This document shows, piece by piece, positions 12,427 through 20,881 of a stretch of 64,000 bases of DNA. The first letter of the stretch is position 1. Each line of letters begins with the position of its first letter. The notes under the pieces are model-generated. The model did no database searches. It saw only the letters and a program-made list of their open reading frames with translations, and was not told where the DNA came from. Both the position numbers and the translations under genes were made by a program. Source of the stretch: Aurantiacibacter odishensis (GTDB lineage Bacteria > Pseudomonadota > Alphaproteobacteria > Sphingomonadales > Sphingomonadaceae); NCBI RefSeq assembly GCF_003605195.1, contig NZ_QYOS01000025.1, positions 496,001 to 560,000 of the forward strand, in the 5' to 3' direction.

Positions 12427-12450
12427 GCTGCAACATAGCGCTGGATACGA

Positions 12451-12478
12451 AAAGCCCCGCATGATGCGGGGCTTTTTT
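12451..12478 (+). terminator. Rho-independent terminator of greA
   Basis: AAAGCCCCGC pairs with GCGGGGCTTT around a 5-nt loop, followed by a T-run. This is a textbook intrinsic terminator, and the A-rich left flank may make it bidirectional. Confidence 0.92.
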
Positions 12479-12498
12479 GTATTCCGGCAATAGCGCGA

Positions 12499-12738
12499 TC
12501 ACTTGCCGGGCAGGTCCGGCTCCAGCAGCTTGTGCAGGTGGACGATCACGTACTTCATCTCGGCATCGTCCACGGTGCGCTGCGCCCAGCCGCGCCAGGC
12601 TTCCTCAGCGGTGGAATAGTCCGGGAAAAAGCCGACCACGTGGATATCCTTGAGGTCCTGGAATTCCGCGCCGCGCGGATCGACCACGCGGCCGCCGATG
12701 ACCATGTGGAGAAGCTGCTGTTCGTGCTCTTCGGACAT
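12499..12738 (-). CDS. DUF4170 protein
   Basis: This 79-residue soluble protein matches the small alphaproteobacterial DUF4170 family ('HMVIGGRVVDPRG', 'FPDYSTAEEAWRGWAQRTVD'). The function is unknown. The fold appears to be a compact alpha/beta unit with no membrane segment or signal peptide. It converges on greA and follows the YqjD-type operon on the same strand, but a terminator hairpin between them suggests separate transcription. Confidence 0.75.
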   Translation of the reverse strand: MSEEHEQQLLHMVIGGRVVDPRGAEFQDLKDIHVVGFFPDYSTAEEAWRGWAQRTVDDAEMKYVIVHLHKLLEPDLPGK

Positions 12739-12767
12739 GCAAGGGGCCTTTCGGTAACGAGTGAAAT

Positions 12768-12818
12768 GAAAAGTCCCCTCGGCTCTAGGCGATCAGCACC
12801 AGAGCGCAAGGGGACTTG
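12768..12818 (-). terminator. Terminator of the YqjD/YqjE-type operon
   Basis: The 9-bp arms AAGTCCCCT and AGGGGACTT at 12771-12779 and 12809-12817 enclose a second GCTCT/AGAGC stem. On the minus strand the hairpin ends in a T-rich stretch. It lies 29 bp beyond the last gene of the operon. Confidence 0.7.
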
Positions 12819-12846
12819 TAACCCTTAAAGCTTGTGAACGTAGCTA

Positions 12847-13338
12847 TCAGTGTCGGCGGAAGGCGCGAGCGATGCGCTTGCCCGTTTCGCGTCCTGCAAT
12901 CCGCGCGGCATCGCCGGCACGGTCTGCCTGATAGTTGGCGTTACGACGGATTGAACGAGCGCGGTCGCCGATGGCGTCACCCATGTCTTCCGCGCGGCGT
13001 GCGCCCGAACGGCCCACGTCCTTCGCATCGTCCAGCAGTTCGCTGGCGAAGGCGGAGGCGATTTCGGCTCCGATGGCAGCGAGGCCAACGGCCTTGGTCC
13101 CACCACGAACGGCTGCGCGGCGCGGGCCCTTGAACATGCCCGCGACGAGGATGCCCAGAGCAAGACCACCGGCGGTGGCGGCAATCGGGTGTTCCTTCAC
13201 GAAGCTGGTGAAAGCGTCACCCGCTTCGGATGCCTTGTCGGCAACCTTACGCGTGGTGGACTGTTCACGCTTGGCCTCTTCGCGCGCTTGTGCGGCAGCG
13301 ATGCGGGCCTTGATTTCGGCACGTTTCGGATCGTTCAT
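12847..13338 (-). CDS. YqjD/ElaB-like (DUF883-type) stress membrane protein
   Basis: This 163-residue basic protein has an N-terminal coiled coil and one hydrophobic segment (about residues 47-67, 'HPIAATAGGLALGILVAGMF'), followed by a long helical arginine-rich tail. This resembles the ElaB/YqjD family of inner-membrane, ribosome-associated, stationary-phase proteins. It is the last of four consecutive minus-strand genes of the same general type. A GGAG ribosome-binding site precedes the ATG. The similarity is of architecture, so the family call is moderate. Confidence 0.65.
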   Translation of the reverse strand: MNDPKRAEIKARIAAAQAREEAKREQSTTRKVADKASEAGDAFTSFVKEHPIAATAGGLALGILVAGMFKGPRRAAVRGGTKAVGLAAIGAEIASAFASELLDDAKDVGRSGARRAEDMGDAIGDRARSIRRNANYQADRAGDAARIAGRETGKRIARAFRRH

Positions 13339-13365
13339 CGGGATGTCTCCGGGTAGTTGTTTGGT

Positions 13366-13731
13366 TCAATCAAATAATGAACGGGCATCTTCGGCCAATT
13401 GTTCCGCCTTATCAGCCGCCTGTTCCATCAAACCCTTCTCGTGAAAGAGGTTGTAGACGGCATCGGCCAAGCGGTCGCGAAAGATCCATCCTGCGAAGGC
13501 AGCGACGGCCACGGCAATTCCCGTGCCGACCTGAAGGCGGTGTTCGCTGGCGTAGTCTGCGGTGCTTTCAGCAATGTCTGCCGCGCCGTCCTTTGCGCGT
13601 CCTGCAATCCGGCCGCCGAGGCCCTTCTGCGCCATGTCGCCTTTCACGAAACCGAAATCGGCCTTTACCAGGCGCTTGGCGGCATTACGCAAAGCGCGAT
13701 CCTGCTGAAGCTGGTGTTCGAGGTCAGCCAT
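13366..13731 (-). CDS. Small membrane protein of the YqjD/YqjE-type operon
   Basis: This 121-residue protein has a hydrophilic helical N-terminus, one transmembrane segment near residues 68-86 ('LQVGTGIAVAVAAFAGWIF') and an amphipathic C-terminal helix. I do not recognise a named domain. Its start overlaps the stop of the upstream holin-like gene by 8 nt, so the two are translationally coupled. By position it corresponds to the third member of the stress operon, comparable to YqjK-like partners elsewhere; that equivalence is inferred. Confidence 0.65.
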   Translation of the reverse strand: MADLEHQLQQDRALRNAAKRLVKADFGFVKGDMAQKGLGGRIAGRAKDGAADIAESTADYASEHRLQVGTGIAVAVAAFAGWIFRDRLADAVYNLFHEKGLMEQAADKAEQLAEDARSLFD

Positions 13732-14185
13732 TATCTGCCTGCTCCTCTTTGTCTTTCATCGCACCCATCATCGAATTCCATGCCTGGCCAGCCTTTCGTA
13801 CCAACAGGTAAGCGATAAGGAGGATGCCTAGGACGACCACGGCGGTCGCACCCCAGGCCGTGATGAGGGGCGTCAGCGCGATGATAAGGCCCACCGTCAG
13901 GCCAATCAGTGCAAGTACGGCGAGAAAAGCCGCGACTGCGCCGAATGCGATGGTCTTCTTCAGCCTGTCGGCAACGAAGCCGGCGCGGGTCTTCTGGTAG
14001 GACAGTTCTGCATCAAGGTAGATGCGGGCATCCTCGACCAGAGCTTCCAGATCGTCTGCAAGCGAGCGCGTACCCGCAGCATTATCTTCGGCCAAAGCCG
14101 GGTCATCCTGCGGGTACGGTGCGCCCGGCGTAGTCTCGCTGGCGTGCAGCGGGTCTACGCCGCTGTATTCATTCGTGGCTTGCAC
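13724..14185 (-). CDS. Phage-holin-superfamily / YqjE-like membrane protein
   Basis: This 153-residue protein has an acidic N-terminus and two closely spaced transmembrane helices (about residues 78-103 and 108-128) linked by a short loop, then a charged tail ending 'MKDKEEQADNG'. This matches the Actinobacteria holin-X / YqjE family, found beside YqjD-type genes in many proteobacteria. It is a bacterial membrane protein with no phage context here. The start is GTG, 7 nt after the upstream stop, with no strong ribosome-binding site, so coupling is likely. Confidence 0.72.
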   Translation of the reverse strand: MQATNEYSGVDPLHASETTPGAPYPQDDPALAEDNAAGTRSLADDLEALVEDARIYLDAELSYQKTRAGFVADRLKKTIAFGAVAAFLAVLALIGLTVGLIIALTPLITAWGATAVVVLGILLIAYLLVRKAGQAWNSMMGAMKDKEEQADNG

Positions 14186-14191
14186 CGCGAC

Positions 14192-14722
14192 TTAGCGGAA
14201 CAGGCGCGCGAAGAGGAAGCCGACCAGCGCGGCGAGGCCGACCGCGGCAGCGGGGCTCTTGCGGATCGCTTCGCGCGATTCCTCGGCCAGTTCGTCCAGG
14301 CTCTTCTCATCCAGCTTGCGAGCATTATCCTGCAGCGACTTCGATGCATTGCGGGCATAATCGCCGTATTTCGGACCCAGCTTCTCGTCGAGCGAGGCGG
14401 CGTTTTCGTCGATCACGCGCGAAAGGCCGGTCATGGCTTCGCTGGCCTTGTGCTTGCCTTCATTTGCAAGGCTGCCAGCAGTGGACTTGGCTTCCGTCGA
14501 CCAGTCCTTGCTGCCCGACTTCGCCTTCTCGCGGTAGGCACCGACGCGCGCCTTGGCTTCGTCGCCAAGAGCAGCGGCACCGGCCTTCGCTTCATCAAGC
14601 GCAGCGTTGAAGCGCGACTTGGCTTCGGCAGTGTTGGGGGAGGTGGTTTTGGAAGTGGTCGCTACCGTTTCGGGTTCTGCGGCAGGAGCCTTCGTCGTGG
14701 TTGCGGGTTTCTTGGCTGCCAT
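14192..14722 (-). CDS. YqjD-like alanine/lysine-rich stress protein
   Basis: This 176-residue protein starts with an Ala/Thr/Lys-rich low-complexity segment (residues 1-35), continues as a long amphipathic helix and ends in one C-terminal membrane segment ('AAAVGLAALVGFLFARLF'). That topology is the DUF883/YqjD tail-anchored form. I chose the ATG at 14722 for its GGAAGGG ribosome-binding site; an upstream in-frame start lacks one. It is the first gene of the four-gene operon and lies 79 nt downstream of a match to the EcfG-type promoter. Confidence 0.72.
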   Translation of the reverse strand: MAAKKPATTTKAPAAEPETVATTSKTTSPNTAEAKSRFNAALDEAKAGAAALGDEAKARVGAYREKAKSGSKDWSTEAKSTAGSLANEGKHKASEAMTGLSRVIDENAASLDEKLGPKYGDYARNASKSLQDNARKLDEKSLDELAEESREAIRKSPAAAVGLAALVGFLFARLFR

Positions 14723-14801
14723 TGTCGTTTCCCTTCCTGAGATCACTCGTTTGGTGTCCCTCGATGTATTATGGGGCTAAGACACCCCGGTTCAATAGTT
14801 C

Positions 14802-14826
14802 AACGCGTGTTGCAGTGCAAAGTTCC
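14802..14826 (-). promoter_or_regulatory. EcfG-type general stress promoter
   Basis: On the minus strand GGAAC (14822-14826) is followed after exactly 16 nt by CGTT (14802-14805). The consensus of the alphaproteobacterial general-stress sigma factor EcfG is GGAAC-N16/17-CGTT, so the match is exact. It points at the four-gene YqjD/YqjE-type operon starting at 14722. Confidence 0.75.
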
Positions 14827-14858
14827 GGGCGATAGGAGGCGTGCGACCACGACCTTAG

Positions 14859-16157
<1,299 letters not shown>

Positions 16158-16165
16158 GGCGCTTG

Positions 16166-16201
16166 AAGGCTGCACCTTCGCTACGCGCGGGGTGCAGCCT
16201 T
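16166..16201. terminator. Bidirectional hairpin after enolase
   Basis: The perfect 11-bp arms AAGGCTGCACC and GGTGCAGCCTT are separated by 14 nt. There is no T-run, so it may stabilise 3' ends rather than terminate by itself. It separates two convergent genes. Confidence 0.5.
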
Positions 16202-16208
16202 GATGGAC

Positions 16209-16517
16209 CTAGCCGTCGCTGTTCTTCGGGTGGAGCCAGTACTGCCACACGCCCCAGGCGTTAATCAGCAACAGGACGAAGTTCATCGCCGCGATCGGCA
16301 TCGATCCGCCGGTCAGTCCTGAGACGATCCACGTAATCGAGACGACGCAGAACAACACGAAGCCCCAGGCCGTTGCGCGCCTGCCGAGGTCGAAAGCAAT
16401 GAGTGATGCCGCGATCATCGTGCCGACGGCGGCGATCCATTCGAGTGGTCCATCCATGCGCGATTGAGCGCGCAAACCGCGATCCGGTTCCGTATGGACT
16501 GCACGAGACCAGTTCAT
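16209..16517 (-). CDS. Small three-helix membrane protein
   Basis: This 102-residue protein has three predicted transmembrane helices ('LEWIAAVGTMIAASLIAF', 'WGFVLFCVVSITWIVSGL', 'AMNFVLLLINAWGVWQYW'). I do not recognise the family. The last helix ends in an 'N..GVWQYW' pattern that loosely recalls PnuC-type vitamin transporters, a weak hint. I chose the ATG at 16517 because GGGAGG lies 5 nt before it; a later ATG at 16457 has no such site. A palindrome matching the operator of the HTH-RibBX gene lies about 56 nt upstream, which suggests co-regulation with riboflavin genes. Confidence 0.7.
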   Translation of the reverse strand: MNWSRAVHTEPDRGLRAQSRMDGPLEWIAAVGTMIAASLIAFDLGRRATAWGFVLFCVVSITWIVSGLTGGSMPIAAMNFVLLLINAWGVWQYWLHPKNSDG

Positions 16518-16572
16518 GGCGCCTCCCGGCACCGCTCTGTCCGAGATCGGACCCTTGCCGTCCTGCTAATCG

Positions 16573-16588
16573 TCACACCGCAGTGTGA
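16573..16588. promoter_or_regulatory. Palindromic operator candidate, second copy
   Basis: TCACAC-N4-GTGTGA, the same 6-bp half-sites and the same 4-nt spacing as the palindrome in front of the HTH-RibBX gene 2.7 kb away. It lies upstream of the small membrane gene (start 16517) and just after the aldo/keto reductase stop. Confidence 0.55.
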
Positions 16589-16601
16589 TCGATCTTCGCT
16601 C

Positions 16602-17558
16602 CTACAAGGCGTTAGTCAATCGGAAAACCTGATCGTCGGAAAGGCCAATGCGGGCGAATTCCAGCAGCGATTCCAGTTGGTCGAGGTTGCGGGCACTCGC
16701 GATGGGGGCGGGAATGCCGGGCTGGCGGACGAGCCATGCAAGGGCGATGGCTGGAAGGCTGGCGCCGGTATCGGCGGAAATCTCGTCCATCACGGCGAGT
16801 ACCGGAGGACCGCTTTCCGCGTAGTCCCTGACCCGGTGGGTGCGATTGCCTTGTTCGAAGTCCTCTGGCTTGCGGTACTTGCCGGTGAGGTAGCCCGCAG
16901 CAAGCCCGAAGAAGGGCAGCATCGCGATACCGCGCGAGGTGCACATCGCCTGCAGGTCCGGGCCGTAGGAATCCCGCGCCACCAGGTTGTATTCGTTCTG
17001 CAAGGCGGAGAAGGCCACCTTGCCCGCGGCGTCGGCATGGTCGAGAGCCTTGCCAAGCCGGTCGGCGTTGAAATTGGACGCGCCGAGCGCCCGCACCTTG
17101 CCGGTGTCGACCGCGCCATTGAAAGCATCGACGATCTCGCCGATCTCCAGCTCTTCGTAATCGCGGTGCGCGTAGTACAGGTCGACATAATCGGTCTGAA
17201 GCCTATCCAGCGAAGCATCGAGGTGGGCCAGCACTTCCTCTGGTTTGTAGAGGTCCGGATCGCCCATGGAACCGGGATTGCTTGGCTTTTTCTTGCTCAA
17301 CATGCCGGTTTTCGTGTGGATGCGCATGTCGTCGCGCACGCCGCGAGAGGCCAGCCACTTGCCGAGGTAGGCTTCGGATTCGCCGCCCTCGTGTCCGTCG
17401 ATCCAAGCCGAGTAGACGTCGGCAGTGTCGATCATCCGCCCACCGGCCTCGTAGAAGGCATCGAGCACGGCGAAACCTTCGTCGCCATCGGCAGTCCAAC
17501 CGAACACGTTGCCGCCAAGTACCAGCGGCAGTCCGGCGATAAAGCCATGCGAAGTCAT
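16602..17558 (-). CDS. Aldo/keto reductase
   Basis: This 318-residue (beta/alpha)8 oxidoreductase uses NADPH. The catalytic tetrad is visible: D44 and Y49 in 'DTADVYS', K83 in 'HTKTGM' and the histidine in 'DLYYAHRDY' near 128. The C-terminal '[15 protein letters not shown]' is the cofactor-phosphate binding region. The substrate is not predictable. Its start overlaps the ribH stop by 4 nt, so it is the last gene of a ribBX-ribH-AKR unit and may serve the same regulatory purpose. Confidence 0.9.
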   Translation of the reverse strand: MTSHGFIAGLPLVLGGNVFGWTADGDEGFAVLDAFYEAGGRMIDTADVYSAWIDGHEGGESEAYLGKWLASRGVRDDMRIHTKTGMLSKKKPSNPGSMGDPDLYKPEEVLAHLDASLDRLQTDYVDLYYAHRDYEELEIGEIVDAFNGAVDTGKVRALGASNFNADRLGKALDHADAAGKVAFSALQNEYNLVARDSYGPDLQAMCTSRGIAMLPFFGLAAGYLTGKYRKPEDFEQGNRTHRVRDYAESGPPVLAVMDEISADTGASLPAIALAWLVRQPGIPAPIASARNLDQLESLLEFARIGLSDDQVFRLTNAL

Positions 17559-17974
17559 GCGAACTCCTCACGCAGTTCCAGTAGGCGGATCGCGGCCTGA
17601 GCCGCCTCGCCGCCCTTGTTCTTCTGCGCCGGGTCTGCGCGGACGAGGGCCTGCTCCTCGTTCTCGGTCGTCAGGATGCCGTTGCCGATAGCGATACCGT
17701 CCATCGTCAGCGCCATCAGCGCGCGGGCGCTTTCCCCGGCGACGATCTCGAAGTGATAGGTCTCCCCGCGGATCACCACGCCAATTGCGACGAAGCCATC
17801 GTACTGTCCACTCTCGGCAGCCATCGCGACGGCGCCGGGCACTTCCAGAGCGCCGGGCACGGTAAGGACGTCTGCATCATGCCCCGCATCCTTCAGCGCG
17901 GCTTTCGCGCCTTCGATCAGCATGTCGTTCAGGTGGCCGTAGAAGCGGGCTTCCACGATCAGAAAGCGGGCCAT
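17555..17974 (-). CDS. ribH: 6,7-dimethyl-8-ribityllumazine synthase
   Basis: This 139-residue enzyme condenses the 4-carbon product of RibB with the ribitylaminopyrimidine to form lumazine, the penultimate riboflavin step. Typical motifs are '[15 protein letters not shown]' (residues about 45-60), '[16 protein letters not shown]' with the catalytic histidine near 77, and '[18 protein letters not shown]'. The ATG shares its A with the ribBX stop (TGATG) and follows GGAG, so it is coupled to the gene that supplies its substrate. Confidence 0.96.
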   Translation of the reverse strand: MARFLIVEARFYGHLNDMLIEGAKAALKDAGHDADVLTVPGALEVPGAVAMAAESGQYDGFVAIGVVIRGETYHFEIVAGESARALMALTMDGIAIGNGILTTENEEQALVRADPAQKNKGGEAAQAAIRLLELREEFA

Positions 17975-19287
17975 CAATCGTTCTCCTCGGTATCGATCGG
18001 ACGCTCGCCTACGATGGAGAGGCCATATCCGTCCAGTCCGACCAGCGAATGGCTGGTGTTGGTGAGCAGCACCATGTCGCTAACGCCCAGTTCGGTAAGG
18101 ATCTGCGCGCCAACGCCATAATCGCGCTGCTCCTCGGTAACGGGCGGCTGCTCGCGAGAGACCCTGTTCGCCAGCGTGCGCACCGCGCGCGAGGCGTAGT
18201 CGGGGTTGGGGCGGTTTATCAGAACGACCACGCCGGAGCCTTCCTCCGCAATGATCCGCATCGCGCCTTCAAGCAGACCGCTGCGCTGTGAATCGCGGGC
18301 GAACACGTCGTCGAAGATCGACAGGGCATGCATCCGCACTAGCGTGGGCTTCTCGCTGTCGATATGCCCTTTCACCAGCGCCAGCGTCTCGCCACGCGTG
18401 GCGGTGTTATAGAAACTGACCGCGCGCCAGTCGCCGCCCCAGTGGCTGGTAAAACGCTCTTCCTCACGCTTCTCGACGATGTGGTCGTGCTTGCGGCGAT
18501 AGGCGATGAGGTCGCGGATAGTGCCGATCTTCATGCCGTGCTTGCGACCGAAACGGATCAGGTCTTCCAGCCGCGCCATCGAGCCGTCTTCGTTCATGAT
18601 CTCGCAGATCACGCCGCTGGGATTGAGGCCCGCGAGGCGCGAAATGTCAACGGCCGCTTCGGTATGCCCGGCACGCACCAGCACGCCGCCTTCGCGGGCA
18701 ATCAGCGGGAAGACGTGGCCGGGGGTGACGATATCGTCCGGTCCCTTGGATGAATCGATGGCGACAGAAACGGTCCGCGCCCGGTCTGCTGCGCTGATAC
18801 CGGTGGTGACGCCCTCGCGCGCCTCGATGGCGACGGTGAAGGCGGTCTGCTGGCTCTCGCGATTGCGGTTGCTCATCATCTGCAGGCCCAATTCCTCGCC
18901 GCGGCGGCGGGTGAGGGAGAGGCAGATGAGGCCGCGTCCATGGGTCGCCATAAAGTTGATCGCATCGGGCGTGGCCATCTGTGCGGGGATGATGAGGTCG
19001 CCTTCGTTCTCGCGGTCCTCGTCATCGACCAGGATGTACATCCGGCCGTTGCGCGCTTCCTCTATAATCTCCTCGATGCCGACGAGGACGGGGGAATCGT
19101 CGTTCTCCGTCAGGAAGCGGTCGAGCTTGCCGAGGGTTTCGCTGGTTGGGTTCCAACCTTCCTCGTTGCAATCGCGCAGGGTGTTGGCATGAAGGCCGGC
19201 AGCGCGGGCAAGGCCGGCGCGGGTCATTTTTCCTTCCGCGATGATCTCGCGGACTCGGGCTATTATGATGTCGCTCATGCGCGGCAT
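17974..19287 (-). CDS. ribB: HTH-RibB-RibX fusion: DHBP synthase with N-terminal DNA-binding domain
   Basis: Three parts are visible in 437 residues. Residues about 4-62 form a Cro/XRE-like helix-turn-helix ('[18 protein letters not shown]', then 'TLGKLDRFL'). Residues about 70-270 are a complete 3,4-dihydroxy-2-butanone-4-phosphate synthase ('[10 protein letters not shown]', '[16 protein letters not shown]', '[10 protein letters not shown]'). The rest is a GTP-cyclohydrolase-II-like domain without the three zinc cysteines, the form called RibX in RibBX proteins, so GTP cyclohydrolase activity is not expected. A perfect palindrome ends 2 nt before the ATG and there is no ribosome-binding site, which suggests a leaderless, operator-controlled transcript. 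Self-regulation is my inference. Confidence 0.9.
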   Translation of the reverse strand: MPRMSDIIIARVREIIAEGKMTRAGLARAAGLHANTLRDCNEEGWNPTSETLGKLDRFLTENDDSPVLVGIEEIIEEARNGRMYILVDDEDRENEGDLIIPAQMATPDAINFMATHGRGLICLSLTRRRGEELGLQMMSNRNRESQQTAFTVAIEAREGVTTGISAADRARTVSVAIDSSKGPDDIVTPGHVFPLIAREGGVLVRAGHTEAAVDISRLAGLNPSGVICEIMNEDGSMARLEDLIRFGRKHGMKIGTIRDLIAYRRKHDHIVEKREEERFTSHWGGDWRAVSFYNTATRGETLALVKGHIDSEKPTLVRMHALSIFDDVFARDSQRSGLLEGAMRIIAEEGSGVVVLINRPNPDYASRAVRTLANRVSREQPPVTEEQRDYGVGAQILTELGVSDMVLLTNTSHSLVGLDGYGLSIVGERPIDTEEND

Positions 19288-19289
19288 GT

Positions 19290-19307
19290 ATCACACTATA
19301 GTGTGAT
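19290..19307. promoter_or_regulatory. Perfect 18-bp palindrome at the HTH-RibBX start
   Basis: ATCACACTATAGTGTGAT is fully self-complementary. It lies 2 nt upstream of the ribBX start codon and 75 bp upstream of the divergent flavin reductase. Its centre CTATAG could be a -10 element for ribBX, so a bound protein would block transcription directly. Confidence 0.65.
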
Positions 19308-19382
19308 CGCAAGTCAGGCGTGTCACATTGCTTGTGCAAATTCGCTCTTGCACCGCGACTCGCCACGCTTCAAAGAGCGGCT

Positions 19383-19904
19383 ATGAGCGATGTGGGACAG
19401 AGCGAAGCCGACCTGGTCGACGCTTTTCGAGAAGCGATGCGCCATGTTGCCGCTACGGTCTATGCAGTCACTACGATCGACAACGGCAATCGCTACGGAA
19501 TCCTGGCAACTGCTGTCAGTTCGCTAAGCTTCGAACCGCCTTCGCTGCTCGTCTGCGTAAATCGCACGGCCTCGTTGCATGACCCGCTGGAGAGGGCGGA
19601 ACGCTTTTGCGTGAACGTGCTGGGCCTCGGCAACCGCGATGTGGCCGAGCATTTCATGATCCCTCATGCCGATCGCTTCGCGGTGGGCGAATGGGAGGAC
19701 CATCACGGCACCCCGATGCTAACTTCCGCACAATCAAGCCTGGTTTGCCGCACCGTGCATCGTCATGTCTTCGGCACGCACACGATTTTTATCGGGGAGC
19801 TGCTGGCGGCCAAGCACCGGCAGGATGCGACGCCGCTCACCTACTTCGATCGTAATTACATAGACATCAGCGCAGCGCCGCAGCGTTCTGAGCACGGCGA
19901 CTAA
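19383..19904 (+). CDS. Flavin reductase-like FMN-binding protein
   Basis: This 173-residue protein matches the flavin reductase like domain (HpaC/RutF type), with 'MRHVAATVYAVTT', 'ATAVSSLSFEPPSLLVCVN' and 'FCVNVLG' in the usual order. Such proteins reduce FMN or FAD with NAD(P)H and pass it to a monooxygenase; no monooxygenase gene is adjacent. The ATG at 19383 follows AAAGAGCGG. The gene is divergent from HTH-RibBX and shares its palindromic intergenic region, consistent with control by flavin supply. It overlaps the end of the convergent metallopeptidase gene by 4 nt. Confidence 0.88.
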   Translation: MSDVGQSEADLVDAFREAMRHVAATVYAVTTIDNGNRYGILATAVSSLSFEPPSLLVCVNRTASLHDPLERAERFCVNVLGLGNRDVAEHFMIPHADRFAVGEWEDHHGTPMLTSAQSSLVCRTVHRHVFGTHTIFIGELLAAKHRQDATPLTYFDRNYIDISAAPQRSEHGD

Positions 19905-20860
19905 TCGGCAGCCAGGCTGCGGTCCCGCAGTTCGAGAAGGTGGCCGGGCCAGCTTGGCCCGCGGCGCGAAGGCAGGAACATCGCTATTTCCCTCTCCACG
20001 ATTTCCGCACGTGCGGATTGGGAGGGATAAACGAAACTCGGCATAGATCCTCCGCCCGCACGGATCCCTTCCGGCGACTGCCAGAACTGTGGCACGAGCA
20101 TCGGATCGTAGCCTGCATTGGCAAGAAGGTGTGCGGACAACCGGTCAGCTTCCACCTCGGCCCGCCGGTTCACCTGCTGATTGCGCCCCAAGTGGCGCAT
20201 GATGCTGCCATTGTCGATCCCGAGCGCTTCCTTTCGCCGGCGGTGTTCCAGCACTGTATGCGCCAGTTCGTGCGCGAGAACGACGGCCATCTGCTCGTCC
20301 GTCAGACTGGTGGCGAAATCGTATTGCAACTGTATCACGCGCCCGTCGGAGAGGGCCTTGGGGCCGTCTGCCACCAGTATCTCGACCAGCGAACGGCAGC
20401 CGTTCGGGGCGCTGAAATTGGTCATTAGTACTTCGTCGTCGCGAACCACGGTGAGGGCGATCGGCTCGTTTTCGATCGTATCCGCAAGCAGGAAGAACGC
20501 CAGTTCGCGCAAGTGGTCTTCCCCTTGCGGGCTGAGGTGACTGACGGGCGTGCCATTGATCGCGGCAATTGTGTCTCCGGCGCGAAGACCTGCCTGATCT
20601 GCGGCTGAGCCCGACACGACTTCGGCGATTGCCAGCGGGCCACCTGCGAAGAGAGCTTGCGCTCCATCGCCATACTGGTCCGCGCTGTGGAGGATTATCC
20701 CCGTGACCGGCATCGTCTGACGACACAGCTTCGCATTACCCACTAGCATGGCGTCGGCAATCCGGGCGAGACGCAAGTCCTGTTCGGCCAATTCCTCGCT
20801 AGACTGCGCAAATGAGGCGGCGGGAAGCAACAGCAGCAACATGGCGAGCAAGCATTTCAT
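19901..20860 (-). CDS. Periplasmic PDZ-M48-like metallopeptidase
   Basis: This 319-residue exported protein starts with a signal peptide (residues 1-18, 'LLAMLLLLLPAASFAQ'). A PDZ-like domain follows (about 65-140, 'GPLAIAEVVSGSAADQAGLRAGD'), then a gluzincin active site 'LAHELAHTVLEH' near residue 200, with a later 'EVEADRLSAHLL' motif that supplies the third zinc ligand as in M48 proteases. A role in envelope protein quality control is inferred from the family. The ATG at 20860 gives the proper signal peptide. It is on the same strand as lldD. Confidence 0.85.
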   Translation of the reverse strand: MKCLLAMLLLLLPAASFAQSSEELAEQDLRLARIADAMLVGNAKLCRQTMPVTGIILHSADQYGDGAQALFAGGPLAIAEVVSGSAADQAGLRAGDTIAAINGTPVSHLSPQGEDHLRELAFFLLADTIENEPIALTVVRDDEVLMTNFSAPNGCRSLVEILVADGPKALSDGRVIQLQYDFATSLTDEQMAVVLAHELAHTVLEHRRRKEALGIDNGSIMRHLGRNQQVNRRAEVEADRLSAHLLANAGYDPMLVPQFWQSPEGIRAGGGSMPSFVYPSQSARAEIVEREIAMFLPSRRGPSWPGHLLELRDRSLAAD

Positions 20861-20881
20861 CGCGTCGGCGCCTAGCAGCAA

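Noticed and set aside
13724-14185. Holin-superfamily protein as evidence of a prophage
   Set aside because: The two-helix YqjE-type protein belongs to a stress operon; no other phage gene is present.
19290-19307. Palindrome as an NrdR box (ACAC...GTGT)
   Set aside because: NrdR boxes need a wider spacer and occur in pairs upstream of nrd genes; no nrd gene is near.
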